A model generated the notes under the pieces. That model was not told the DNA's origin. It searched no databases and saw nothing but the letters and a program-made list of their open reading frames with translations. A stretch of DNA of 44,915 nt from Deltaproteobacteria bacterium RIFOXYA12_FULL_58_15 (lineage in GTDB: Bacteria > Myxococcota > XYA12-FULL-58-9). A program made the translations under genes and the position numbers. The stretch is taken from positions 1 through 44,915 of the forward strand of contig MGST01000139.1 in the NCBI GenBank assembly GCA_001798605.1, read 5' to 3'. Positions within the stretch are counted from its first letter, which is position 1. Each line of letters opens with the position of its first letter. Shown here piece after piece: positions 19,529-28,130 of the stretch.

Positions 19529-20962
19529 CTACAGCGGTGTGGCGATACCTGAGGGCCAATCGATGGTGCAGAAGTACTCTGAGGTGCGCTCACCGGAGAT
19601 GGTGCGGGTCTCGGAAAAGACACTGGCACCGTCCACATAGACATTGACAGTGACGGCGTTGCCGCTCTGATAGGTTCTGTTGGGGTGGTCATACACGAAC
19701 ACCTTGTAGGTGCCGGGTGCTGGGGCGCTGATGTTGATGTTTTCCGGGCCGGTGCCGGGAATATTGTCAAGGTCGAGGGAGGGATCGTCATTCACACCGG
19801 CGGCACCCCAGTTGGGGCTTCTTCCCACGCAATTGGCATAGTAGCAATCGCCGGAGGTGTTTGGGAGGCCTCCAGGAGACAACAAATGCAGGTCCATGTC
19901 ATCGCCGCTGTGTTGCCAATACATTTCGATCCAGAGTGACTCAATGGGCTCGGCCACCAGTTCCACGCTGCAGGTGCCGGTGTGGCCAACTGCGTTCTCT
20001 ACAGTTAGCTCACCCACGTAGGTTCCGGTGATGTCGGGTGCGAAGGAACCGCAGTTGGCCGTAGAGCATGTGGGCATGGTTACCGCAGAGCCTGCCGGGC
20101 TGCTGCTCAGGCGCCAGGAGTAACGAGTGATTGCGAAGCCATCGGGGTCGTAGGAGTTATTGCCGATCCACGTCGCTGTTTCAAAAGGTGGGCGAACCAG
20201 GCTTGGGGTCACTCCACAAACTGCCACAGGACCGTCACCAGCGGAGGAGGCGTTGAAGGTCACGGTGCAGGTATCGGTCAAACCAATTTCGTTTTGCACC
20301 ACGAGCTCGGCGGTGTAGCTACCCTGCACGTCGGGAAGAAACGGACCACACTCGGGTTGTGTGGCGCAGTTGGGCATCGGTGTCCATGACTGCTCGGGTT
20401 TCTCGATGATGCGCCAGCGGTAACCTACCAACGCGAAGCCATCCGGATCGAAGGAATCACTGCCGCTCCAGGTCACCGCGTTAATGGTAGCGATGGGCGA
20501 CGTGGGGGTGGCGTTGCACACCGCAACAGGGCCGGCGGCGTCAATGGCACCAAGGCCATGCAATGCGATCTTGGCGGGGTTCTCGTCGGGGTCGTTGCTG
20601 CCAATTTCCAACCAGGCCTGGCGGGTGCCAGGGCCGTCGGGATTGAAGCCCACGATGATGGTCAATTCCTGCCCGCCGGCGGTTATGGTTGCACCGGTGA
20701 GGGCGTCTTCGGCGATGAAGAACGATCCTGCGTTGTCGCCAGAGATTGTTACCGAGCTAACGGCGAGATCGCCCAACCCAGCATTGCCCACCATGATGGC
20801 GACCGGCTCTGAACGATCACCCTCGAGAAGCTCGCCAAACATGTACTGTGTGGGAGTGGTGTAGATGTCAGGTTGTGCTGGGGCCGGTGGAAAAGATTTC
20901 AGCGCATCGATACCACATGCGGCAAACAACAAGAGCGACCCGATCAGACCTGCCCTAACCAT
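19529..20962 (-). CDS. Lipoprotein with HYDIN/ASPM-like, two PKD-like and a YfaP-type domain
   Basis: The ATG at 20962 gives MVRAGLIGSLLLFAACGIDA with a lipobox-like FAAC; an upstream in-frame start adds 22 residues without sense. Residues ~40-140 are a choice-of-anchor/ASPM-SPD2-HYDIN-like Ig domain (FGELLEGDRSEPVAIMVGNA). Two copies of a PKD-like unit follow, each with S-FDPDGFA or S-YDPDGFA and a closing GTYVGELTVENAVGHTGTC-like strand. The C-terminus (DMDLHLLSPGGLPNTSGDC, WG, DDPSLDLDNIPGTGPENINI) matches the DUF2135/YfaP-type domain seen in deltaproteobacterial surface proteins. It is convergent to ligA. Confidence 0.85.
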   Translation of the reverse strand: MVRAGLIGSLLLFAACGIDALKSFPPAPAQPDIYTTPTQYMFGELLEGDRSEPVAIMVGNAGLGDLAVSSVTISGDNAGSFFIAEDALTGATITAGGQELTIIVGFNPDGPGTRQAWLEIGSNDPDENPAKIALHGLGAIDAAGPVAVCNATPTSPIATINAVTWSGSDSFDPDGFALVGYRWRIIEKPEQSWTPMPNCATQPECGPFLPDVQGSYTAELVVQNEIGLTDTCTVTFNASSAGDGPVAVCGVTPSLVRPPFETATWIGNNSYDPDGFAITRYSWRLSSSPAGSAVTMPTCSTANCGSFAPDITGTYVGELTVENAVGHTGTCSVELVAEPIESLWIEMYWQHSGDDMDLHLLSPGGLPNTSGDCYYANCVGRSPNWGAAGVNDDPSLDLDNIPGTGPENINISAPAPGTYKVFVYDHPNRTYQSGNAVTVNVYVDGASVFSETRTISGERTSEYFCTIDWPSGIATPL

Positions 20963-21143
20963 CGTATACTCACAATCTCCCACGAACCAATACTCGATCA
21001 CACAAATGCACACCCGTGGGTGGCGCAATATTACGTACTCATGACATCGATCCTCAAGAAAAAAAGCGCAGTGAAATCAGCCCAAGGTGGTTGATCGTGG
21101 GATCATGTAGGACGAGGTGGGATAGAGTGGCGTCGCGGTGCGC

Positions 21144-22223
21144 TCAGATGCGCAGGGCCAATTGGCGTAGTTCATTGGCGCGTTCTACGTCTTGCGTCCA
21201 CGGCTGTGGCAATCGCTCGACGCCACAGCGGGCCCCAATCAATGCGCCGGCCAGGGTTGCAAGCGAGTCGCTGTCGCCTGGAGTGTTCGTGCCTTCGAGA
21301 ATGCCCGCTCTCGGATCATCAGGGTTGCGGGCAAGCAGATAAGCCGCCGCGGCGATCGCTTCATGGGCAGCCCAGCCCTGCAATCGCTCCAACGTCACCG
21401 AGGGTCCGACGCCCGCTTCCGCATCGTCTAGGGCGGTGGCCATCATTGCCGCGGTTCGTGGACTGTAACGACAGGCCGCCGCGACCATCTGCGAGAGCGT
21501 CGTATTGAGCGACTCGCCGCGAGCAAGCAGGGCAACGCCAACAGCCATGGCGGCAGACGCCGCGAGGGCAATCGGATCACCGTGGGTGAGCTTGGAGTGT
21601 GCGACCGACCAGCGCTCGGCTCGCTGCAAGTCATCGGCAAACACCAAACCAAAAGGATAGGCGCGCATCACCGAGCCGCAACCACCTGCGGTTGCGCCGC
21701 CTGCTTTGGACCAGTGGATGCCGTTCTTGATGGCTCGACATCCAGAGAGACATGCGTTGCCAGGGGCGCGGTGGCCACCTTGGGGGTGGTCTGCCCATTC
21801 AATGAAGCCCCGACCCATGCGCACCATGGCGGCCTCGAGATCTTCGCTGGCATCGCGGCTGGTAAGAAGAGAGCGGAGCACCACCTCTGCCATTTGTGTG
21901 TCGTCTGTGTAGGGAGCGAAACGTTTGCCATCCTTTTCCCAATACAGCTCGAAGTCCGTGACGCCCTCGGGGCCATACTTCTCGCGAATGGCTTTGACTG
22001 AACCCATGAACTCGGTGGGGTGTCCCATGGCGTCGCCAATGGCAGCGCCGAGCACGGTGCCCACTCGCATCGACTGGAGCGGCGTCAACGGGCTCTTGAC
22101 GGGGGACTGTGGGATTGGGGCAATCCCATTGCCCAACGGCAACTGTTCGATCTTGAGATCGGCGGTCCCCTCAGGTTGTGAATCTTGAGATGTCGGTTTC
22201 GACTCCGACTTCCTTGTGTCCAT
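21144..22223 (-). CDS. ADP-ribosylglycohydrolase (DraG/ARH family)
   Basis: The 359-residue protein carries the ARH signature: LGAAIGDAMGHPTEF, YTDDTQMAE (T106-D107-D108-T109, metal ligands), GGCGSVMRAYPFGL, and GDSDSLATLAGALIGA (D317, D319, second metal set). The family removes ADP-ribose from protein side chains or nucleic acid using two Mg ions. The first ~48 residues are an extra polar leader absent in most members. The start lies 5 bp after the reverse-transcriptase stop, so the two are almost surely co-translated. Its place in an operon that also holds a PARP and a macrodomain protein makes reversal of the PARP's modification the likely job; this is inference. Confidence 0.93.
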   Translation of the reverse strand: MDTRKSESKPTSQDSQPEGTADLKIEQLPLGNGIAPIPQSPVKSPLTPLQSMRVGTVLGAAIGDAMGHPTEFMGSVKAIREKYGPEGVTDFELYWEKDGKRFAPYTDDTQMAEVVLRSLLTSRDASEDLEAAMVRMGRGFIEWADHPQGGHRAPGNACLSGCRAIKNGIHWSKAGGATAGGCGSVMRAYPFGLVFADDLQRAERWSVAHSKLTHGDPIALAASAAMAVGVALLARGESLNTTLSQMVAAACRYSPRTAAMMATALDDAEAGVGPSVTLERLQGWAAHEAIAAAAYLLARNPDDPRAGILEGTNTPGDSDSLATLAGALIGARCGVERLPQPWTQDVERANELRQLALRI

Positions 22224-22228
22224 CTGTT

Positions 22229-23614
22229 CTACCTCTTTGCCAAAGCGCGTTCGAGGGTCGCCTTGAGCAGCGCAGCCCGTTCGGGCTCAACCATGCTCAG
22301 GTAGGCGACTCTACCGCGCAGGTAAGAGGCAAAGTTAGAACGTCCCTCGCGGTTTTGGCTCTCGAGTCCGCTCTTCGCGGCGTTGTGCAAGATTGCCCGC
22401 AGCTCACGCCGCTGTTCCCGAGACACCCGAGGCTTGTCATTGACAGTCAGTCCCGTGACTTCCTGCCGGCGACTCTGGCGCATGACACGGGTCTTTTTTC
22501 CGTTCTCCGCAAATCCTTCGTTCTCGAGAATGGCGCGGACTGATCGGAGTAGTCGCCCAGCCTTCTTGGGGACGTTGCCGGAGAAGGTGAGGTCGTCGGC
22601 GTAGCGGCTGTAGGTAAAACCGTGTTTGCTGGCGAGTCCTACCAAACGTCGGTCGAGACGGCGGCAAATGGTGTTGGTGATGGCCGGGCTGGTGCAAGCT
22701 CCCTGGGGTAGGACCCGCTCGCCAAGGGCGACATGAAACACCTTGCCGTCGAGCTCCGCTTTTATCCGCGGCGGCTCAGTGCACAACAGCCCGAGCATGG
22801 TGGCCACTTGGCCCGAGTAACCGAGCCTTTGGAACAAACCGCGGACGCGGCGAAAACCAATCGACGGGAAGAAGTCCTTGAGATCGACGTTGATGACCAC
22901 CGCCTTGCCGGCATGGCAGGCGGCGTTGGTGACAATGGAGTGTTGTGCCACGAAGCCGTGGGCTTCGGGCTCGGTGGGCAAACGCGACAGGATATTGTCG
23001 AGCACGACCTGTTGGGCCTTCTTCAAGGTTGCCTTGGGGGCCGAGATGAGGCGACGACCGCCGGTCTTCTTCGGGATATCGAAGCGGTGATAATGGACCA
23101 ACGCGGTGGCGCGGCGATGGAAGGTGAGCCAACGCAACGTTGGCAGCGGCAATCCGAGCATGACCGCCACATCGGCGGCACAATGCATCACCGGCAAACC
23201 GCGGGCGACAAGCGCATCGGTATCGCTCAAGACGTCTTGCAGACCTGAGGACACACCCTCGCCCGCGTGGACCACGGTCTTCTTGCGGTAGATGTCCCAT
23301 GCCTCGCGTCGCTGTTTGTTTTCTGCTTCGCGTTTCTTCTTGTTTTCTGCTCGGCGCTTTTTGCTCTCGTCCCATCGCCTCTTACGTTCCTCGGCAAGGG
23401 CCTTGTCCGGGTCTTTGGCGGTGGAGTGGGCAGACTGCAGTTTGGCGATCTCCCGCTCGATTTCTTTGCGTTGTGCCACTTCGTCGGCGGGATCTGCGGG
23501 AATCGGAACCCCGGTCGGCCAATACCCATAGACACGCATGCGCCCAAGGAGCATGTCCTCAGGCACCGAAGCGACGATGCGTCTATACAGGTTTCTCTTC
23601 TCGCCTTCGTCCAT
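22229..23614 (-). CDS. Retron-type reverse transcriptase
   Basis: The 461-residue RT makes msDNA from the RNA encoded just upstream. Marks in order (ATG numbering): a Lys/Arg/Glu-rich coiled N-terminal extension at ~45-110, IPKKTGGRRLISAPKATLKK (RT motif 1), HSIVTNAACH with the retron-specific NAxxH at 230-234, VINVDLKDFFPSI (catalytic D244), VLPQGACTSPAITN, YSRYADDLTFSG (YADD at 338-341), and EVTGLTVND with the retron-specific VTG at 386-388. The frame can also start at a TTG at 23626; the ATG at 23614 is preferred, though neither has a clear ribosome site. It is 5 bp from the ADP-ribosylglycohydrolase gene. Length and extension resemble the myxobacterial Mx162/Sa163 retron enzymes. Confidence 0.95.
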   Translation of the reverse strand: MDEGEKRNLYRRIVASVPEDMLLGRMRVYGYWPTGVPIPADPADEVAQRKEIEREIAKLQSAHSTAKDPDKALAEERKRRWDESKKRRAENKKKREAENKQRREAWDIYRKKTVVHAGEGVSSGLQDVLSDTDALVARGLPVMHCAADVAVMLGLPLPTLRWLTFHRRATALVHYHRFDIPKKTGGRRLISAPKATLKKAQQVVLDNILSRLPTEPEAHGFVAQHSIVTNAACHAGKAVVINVDLKDFFPSIGFRRVRGLFQRLGYSGQVATMLGLLCTEPPRIKAELDGKVFHVALGERVLPQGACTSPAITNTICRRLDRRLVGLASKHGFTYSRYADDLTFSGNVPKKAGRLLRSVRAILENEGFAENGKKTRVMRQSRRQEVTGLTVNDKPRVSREQRRELRAILHNAAKSGLESQNREGRSNFASYLRGRVAYLSMVEPERAALLKATLERALAKR

Positions 23615-23639
23615 GCTGCGTCTCAATCAAAATCAATCT

Positions 23640-23873
23640 GGAATCGGACGGCAGGCCCGTCGTTTACGAACATCCTACGACGTGACCGTTCCACTAAAGC
23701 GGACAATGGACTGGTGTGAGCCCGCGGTGCCCGAAGGGCACGACCCAGCAAGCGGGCACACCAGTCCATTGTCCGCGGGTGACGAACGGGCTCGTGACGA
23801 ATGACAAGCATTCCGGCCAGCACGGCGTAACACCGCACAAATGGCTAATCGACGAGCCTACCGTCCAGATTCC
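23640..23873 (-). ncRNA. Retron msr-msd RNA
   Basis: Read on the minus strand, the 5' element a1 (23873-23850) pairs with the 3' element a2 (23662-23640) over about 23 bp, with G-U pairs in the middle. Right after a1 comes ATTAGCC, the conserved site whose G (position 23845) is the branch nucleotide in known retrons. Three msr hairpins follow: 23838-23820 (GUGCGGUG, loop UUA), 23813-23799 (GAATG/CATTC) and 23795-23782. The msd then holds a 25-bp stem between 23776-23752 and 23725-23699, with a 2-nt bulge and an inner hairpin. Reverse transcription should start near 23663. The RNA begins 8 nt after the SWIM-gene stop and ends 26 nt before the RT start. Confidence 0.92.
23699..23776 (-). repeat. 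Inverted repeat forming the msd stem
   Basis: Arms 23699-23725 and 23752-23776 are complementary over 19 bp (gcggacaatggactggtgt) and, after a 2-nt bulge, a further 6 bp (gcccgc). The loop 23726-23751 contains its own hairpin, gtgcccgaagggcac at 23727-23741. In the msDNA this would be a long duplex with a structured tip. Confidence 0.95.
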
Positions 23874-23880
23874 AAACACT

Positions 23881-25575
23881 TTATAAACGATCCTCCTTCT
23901 CGAGCCGAGCCATATGTACCAATCTCAGCGCGAGAATGTGCTCACACGGTCCTTGGGTGAGCTTGTTCTTTTGAAAATATTGACAGGTGCAAGTCGCCTC
24001 GATGACGTGACCTTCGTGGTCGACGTGTACCAGCGGCCGCACCCGTTTTCCTTCTGTACCTTTTGCACTGCCCGAGAGTTTCCAACCCGATTTCACCGGC
24101 CGGCGGGCGATGAGCCTGGCGTTGCCGGTCTCAAAGATCTGCCGACCTGCCTTGGCATGCGGGTTGCTCTCTTCGGCGGCCCTCTCGGCCATGGCCACGG
24201 CCTTCGCCGCAGAGAAGGGCTCGAAGAACAGATCGCGATGCCGGAACAATCCACCGCGCAGGTCGTACATGGCGCGGCCCACCTGACACAAATAGGACAG
24301 GGCGCTCTTGGCCTTCTCCGCCCCCAATCCAGTGACCGTACCAATCTGTGCGTAGGTGCCGCGGCGCTCGTTACGTAGGGCTTCGTAGGCGCTCGACAGG
24401 TCGCTGGCGCTTACCTCGAGGCGGCGGGTGACCAGGGAGAACTTGTCGGTGCCGGTCCAGTCGTTGTCGGTCCATCCCGACAGCGCCAGGGTGAAATGCA
24501 TGTCGCCGAGGTCAAGGACGTACATGGTGGGCAAACCAAAGCCTGCGAGGTAGACGTCGACCTTCTCGGCGACCGGCAACATGCGTGCAAGAGTGCGCAA
24601 GCGGTCACGGCCCCAGGTCCGAATCGATTGAGGTTTGTCGCCCTTGTAGATGGACGTCGGGCTGAGCTCGATTGTCGTTTCCCACGGTTCGAGAACAACC
24701 TTGGTGGATTTCCCGGGAGTGAGCTCCCAACGCAGGGCCCGCGGTGAAGTGTGGGTGTGGTGCAGGCGTAGGAAACGAATGATGTTGTAGAGGTCGACGG
24801 GCGTGAGTGACAGGTGCGCCATCGCCATGGTCATCACCGAGTGAACCTGCAAAAAACCCATCAGCCACGAATCGGGTAGCTCAATCTTTTTCTCTTTGTG
24901 GGTCTTCTTTTTGCCGGCGTCGCTCCTAGTCACGCCAAAGCCGCTCGGGGAAATATCGAGTTGGGTTTGACGATAGGAGCGCATGCGATCGAGCTCGTCG
25001 TGCAAGCGCGCCGAGAAGTCGATGTTGGTGGTACCGCACTCGAACTCGTCGACCTTCTCGAACATGTCGTACGATGCAGCGAGGCGGGCGTAGGAACTCT
25101 CATCGCGGGAGAAAGCTTCGAAGGAAACCTCGTCGGGGTGGATCGTAATCACCGGGTCGAGCAAGTAATCGAGCTCGTATTGATCGGTGTAGATGTGTTC
25201 GAAGAAGGCCTTGCGCGCCTTGTTAAACGGCTTGCGCCGCTGTTGTCGCAGACCCTCGAGCTCGAGCAGGCGAACCTCTAGCTCTTCGAGGCGTTGCAGG
25301 ACTTTGGAATCGTGCAGGCCGAGCTTGGCGAGGAAGTTGCGGTCCTGTTCTTCGAGCCACTCTTGGAATTCCAAGTGGTCCCGCGGCCGGTATTTGAAGT
25401 CAGAGACAACCACGTCGTAAAGGGCGGCCAAACCTTCCCGCAGGGGCAATGGTGAGCGAACCTTGCCAGAGAAGAAGCAAGTTTCGCGCAGAGTATTGGT
25501 GGCAAAGGCTGCCCGCGAGTCTTTGAGGGTGTTCACCACGGCGCTTTGGCCTTGGTATTGGGCCTCAAAGATCAC
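23881..25575 (-). CDS. SWIM zinc-finger protein associated with retron
   Basis: The 564-residue protein has a C-terminal SWIM finger: C529-T-C531 ... C544-E-H546 (CxCx12CxH), a fold that binds DNA or protein. Before it, a helical part with RRGTYAQIGTVTGLGAEKAK and SALSYLCQVGRAMYDLRGG looks like a winged helix, so the layout agrees with the 'WHSWIM' proteins that I recall from published retron classification (type XIII). Residues ~60-120 form a coiled coil. The ATG overlaps the stop of the HEAT-like gene by 4 bp (ATGA). The stop is 8 nt before the retron RNA. It probably binds the msDNA or RT; that is inference. Confidence 0.85.
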   Translation of the reverse strand: MIFEAQYQGQSAVVNTLKDSRAAFATNTLRETCFFSGKVRSPLPLREGLAALYDVVVSDFKYRPRDHLEFQEWLEEQDRNFLAKLGLHDSKVLQRLEELEVRLLELEGLRQQRRKPFNKARKAFFEHIYTDQYELDYLLDPVITIHPDEVSFEAFSRDESSYARLAASYDMFEKVDEFECGTTNIDFSARLHDELDRMRSYRQTQLDISPSGFGVTRSDAGKKKTHKEKKIELPDSWLMGFLQVHSVMTMAMAHLSLTPVDLYNIIRFLRLHHTHTSPRALRWELTPGKSTKVVLEPWETTIELSPTSIYKGDKPQSIRTWGRDRLRTLARMLPVAEKVDVYLAGFGLPTMYVLDLGDMHFTLALSGWTDNDWTGTDKFSLVTRRLEVSASDLSSAYEALRNERRGTYAQIGTVTGLGAEKAKSALSYLCQVGRAMYDLRGGLFRHRDLFFEPFSAAKAVAMAERAAEESNPHAKAGRQIFETGNARLIARRPVKSGWKLSGSAKGTEGKRVRPLVHVDHEGHVIEATCTCQYFQKNKLTQGPCEHILALRLVHMARLEKEDRL

Positions 25576-28076
25576 GCATCACCTCCGAACACCTGCACTT
25601 GGCAGTTGATCTCCGGAAAAGCGAGTTTGAGCTCGGTGAGACCGCGGAGAGCTCGTTCGAAGTCACGCTTGGTCTTGGTGCGAACAAAGTCGCCGAGAAT
25701 CTTTGCTGAGACCTCGGCCTGATTTTGGTCTGCCAAGCCGCGGGCGATGAGGAAATCGATGACGCGCTTTTTGTCCCGTGCCGATGGCCACATATTGAGC
25801 AAGATGGCGCGAAACAGGGGTTCGACCTTGGCCAGGGGAACGAAACCTGCCTTGAGGTGTTTTTCCACCAACTCTAGAGCAAAGCGGTGCATGAAGGGGT
25901 GCGGATGTTCTGACAGACGGTAGGCGAGGGCCAACGCATCGAGGGTGTCGAGGTGTTTGCGCACCAGATCTTCACCGACCGCTTGCACGTCGACGCGGTT
26001 CGAATCACACAGACCCAGCAAGCCATCGAGACCGAGGGCGACAATGTCGATGTCGTCGCGCAGAATCGAGAATGCCGCTTCGCGGGTATCCGGCCAGTTG
26101 CTCTCCACCAAGGCAAACAGCGCCGAGGGATCTTGCCGCAGCTCAAGAATGGCACCCTTAAGCAACGCCGCCGCAGCTTGGCGAACTGCGTGCATGCTGT
26201 CTTGTGCAAGTGCCACGACGCCTAGGAGGCCAATGTCGTCCAGGGCCGAAGGACGGGCTTTGAGTAAATGCCCGGCGAAGGACTTGGCAGACTCAGATCC
26301 CGTTTCGATAAGCGCCAAGAGATCTGCGGTGGTGACCAACGCGTTGAGCTCGTCTGCGATGGCCTCGCTGGCCACACGAACCAGAGCGGCGTGGTCGCCG
26401 GGCTGTTTTTCCTCCTTGCGGATCTGTGCGAGCACACGGTTTGCGAGGGCCTGCTTGTGCGGCAGGGCCAAGTGGGCGCATGCCGCGCAGGTGAGCTCGG
26501 CCGCCAGGGCACGGGTGCTCGGGTGCAGAGCGGTGAGAAACACCAGGGTGTGCTCGATGTCGGCGGTCCACAGCGACCTTGTGAGCTCGAGCCAACGATG
26601 ACCGAGCTCCCGCACCGAGTCGCGGTCAGTTGCGAGCAGCAGGCCGAGGAGATTCCACGCGGGGTTGTGAGGATCAAAGCGCCGCTCGAGCTCCTTGATG
26701 CCGAGGTCGACGGTGGGTTCGTAGGGGGCCGCGAGCATGCCCACCAACAAGTCTGGCGGGGCCTTTTCAATGATCCCAACGTGTCGGGCCTGAATCGCAT
26801 CCACGGCAAAGAGGTGCACCTCCGGCAGTTGACCCCGGCCGAGGAGAAGCAAATAGGCTTCCGGTGATATGTCCCACAACTCGGGATAGGCTTCCTCACG
26901 CACCCCGGTTGCCGGTTTGACGTTGGGTGAGCCGCGGAAGCGGAACTTCAGGTTGCGAGAGTTGAGTTCGAAGCGATGGCTCTTGCCCCACAGTACCTGG
27001 TGCAACAGGTAACAGGTGGCGAAGCGGCCATAAGCCCCCCGCGGCATGGCAGTGTCTTCACCATCATAGTGGATGATCGCATGGGCGGCGGCGGTGGCGT
27101 ATTCCCCAGGTTGGTAATGGGCGATGGTGCGCAGTTGACGCCACGCTGCGCGGCGCATGTACTGCTGCGTCTTGCGGGCAAAGATCTTGGTGGATCGTTT
27201 CTGCCCGTCGTAGCCGGATTTAACCGTGGCTTTGTCACCGGTGCTGTGGCGACCTTCCGCTTCGATTTGGTGCGCCAAAAAACCGAGCATGGCGTGGTCA
27301 CGCCGCAACACCGCGCGTTTGAAGATGCTCTTGGCATAGCGCCAGAGTCCGGGTTGTCCCAGGGTCACTTGGCCGAGAACCCGTTCAACAGCGAGGTTGC
27401 CGTGCTCTGTGTTGAGCTCGTAGAGGCTATCGAGGGCTCTCCCGACCTTCTGGGTGGGGATACTCATGGCCCCATTCACCATGCCGTCGATATCCTTGAC
27501 ATCGAGAGCTTGCACGACGGTGTCGGTCAGGTACTCGCGCGCCCGCTCATATGCAGTGGTGAGGGCCTGTTGGTCGTCGAGCTTGCGCAGGGCCTCGACC
27601 CCGGAGCGGCGACGGCTCAGGAGCTTGCGGTCAGCATACGTGCGCACCGCATCGCGGGCGCGCAGGTCACCGATTTCGCCGAGGGCATCGACGATGGTGC
27701 ATGAATCATCCACGGCGGTATCGAGCGCCTTGATGAGCGGAAGGACGGCGTCTTTGTTGCGCTTGCGTCCCAGGCGAGCGGCGGCACGGGCACGTCGCCG
27801 TGCGTCTTTGTGTTTGAGCTCCCCGAGGTCGAGGGCAATGAGAGACTCGCTGTATCCTTGACTTCTTAATTCACCGACGATTTGGTCAAAGGTTCTCGAC
27901 AACTCTGGCTCGAGGTAGGGGCCGTAGGCTGTGCCATGACTCAGCTCTCTTGAGCTCTTGCCCTGAGCGACCTGGATTAATTGTCGGCTGGGGTTGGCAT
28001 AGGCTGGCGCACAGGAGACCACCACCACCCTGTGGGCACCCTGCGGGTTGTACAGCTTGATGCTCTTGTCAGCCAT
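25572..28076 (-). CDS. Large HEAT/ARM-like helical repeat protein of the retron operon
   Basis: The 834-residue product is mostly alpha-helical with HEAT-like units visible at ~95-170 (RRRARAAARLGRKRNKDAVL, DALGEIGDLRARDAV) and again at ~600-760 (MHAVRQAAAALLKGAI, WPDTREAAFSILRD). The first ~75 residues (VVVVSC, RQLIQVAQGK, then FDQIVGELRSQGY) are beta-rich followed by a helix ending in GY, a pattern slightly like a degenerate WGR domain. No catalytic motif was seen. It is coupled to the SWIM gene by a 4-bp overlap and follows the macrodomain gene after 54 bp. Probably a scaffold, or the large partner of the SWIM protein. Confidence 0.8.
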   Translation of the reverse strand: MADKSIKLYNPQGAHRVVVVSCAPAYANPSRQLIQVAQGKSSRELSHGTAYGPYLEPELSRTFDQIVGELRSQGYSESLIALDLGELKHKDARRRARAAARLGRKRNKDAVLPLIKALDTAVDDSCTIVDALGEIGDLRARDAVRTYADRKLLSRRRSGVEALRKLDDQQALTTAYERAREYLTDTVVQALDVKDIDGMVNGAMSIPTQKVGRALDSLYELNTEHGNLAVERVLGQVTLGQPGLWRYAKSIFKRAVLRRDHAMLGFLAHQIEAEGRHSTGDKATVKSGYDGQKRSTKIFARKTQQYMRRAAWRQLRTIAHYQPGEYATAAAHAIIHYDGEDTAMPRGAYGRFATCYLLHQVLWGKSHRFELNSRNLKFRFRGSPNVKPATGVREEAYPELWDISPEAYLLLLGRGQLPEVHLFAVDAIQARHVGIIEKAPPDLLVGMLAAPYEPTVDLGIKELERRFDPHNPAWNLLGLLLATDRDSVRELGHRWLELTRSLWTADIEHTLVFLTALHPSTRALAAELTCAACAHLALPHKQALANRVLAQIRKEEKQPGDHAALVRVASEAIADELNALVTTADLLALIETGSESAKSFAGHLLKARPSALDDIGLLGVVALAQDSMHAVRQAAAALLKGAILELRQDPSALFALVESNWPDTREAAFSILRDDIDIVALGLDGLLGLCDSNRVDVQAVGEDLVRKHLDTLDALALAYRLSEHPHPFMHRFALELVEKHLKAGFVPLAKVEPLFRAILLNMWPSARDKKRVIDFLIARGLADQNQAEVSAKILGDFVRTKTKRDFERALRGLTELKLAFPEINCQVQVFGGDA

Positions 28077-28130
28077 TTTGCGTCAATCATAGGGCGAGCT
28101 TTTTGCTCTGCCTACCTCTCAGGCGTGACG

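Noticed and set aside
23615-23626. TTG as start of the reverse transcriptase
   Set aside because: It adds only four residues and has no ribosome site; the ATG at 23614 is simpler, though not proven.
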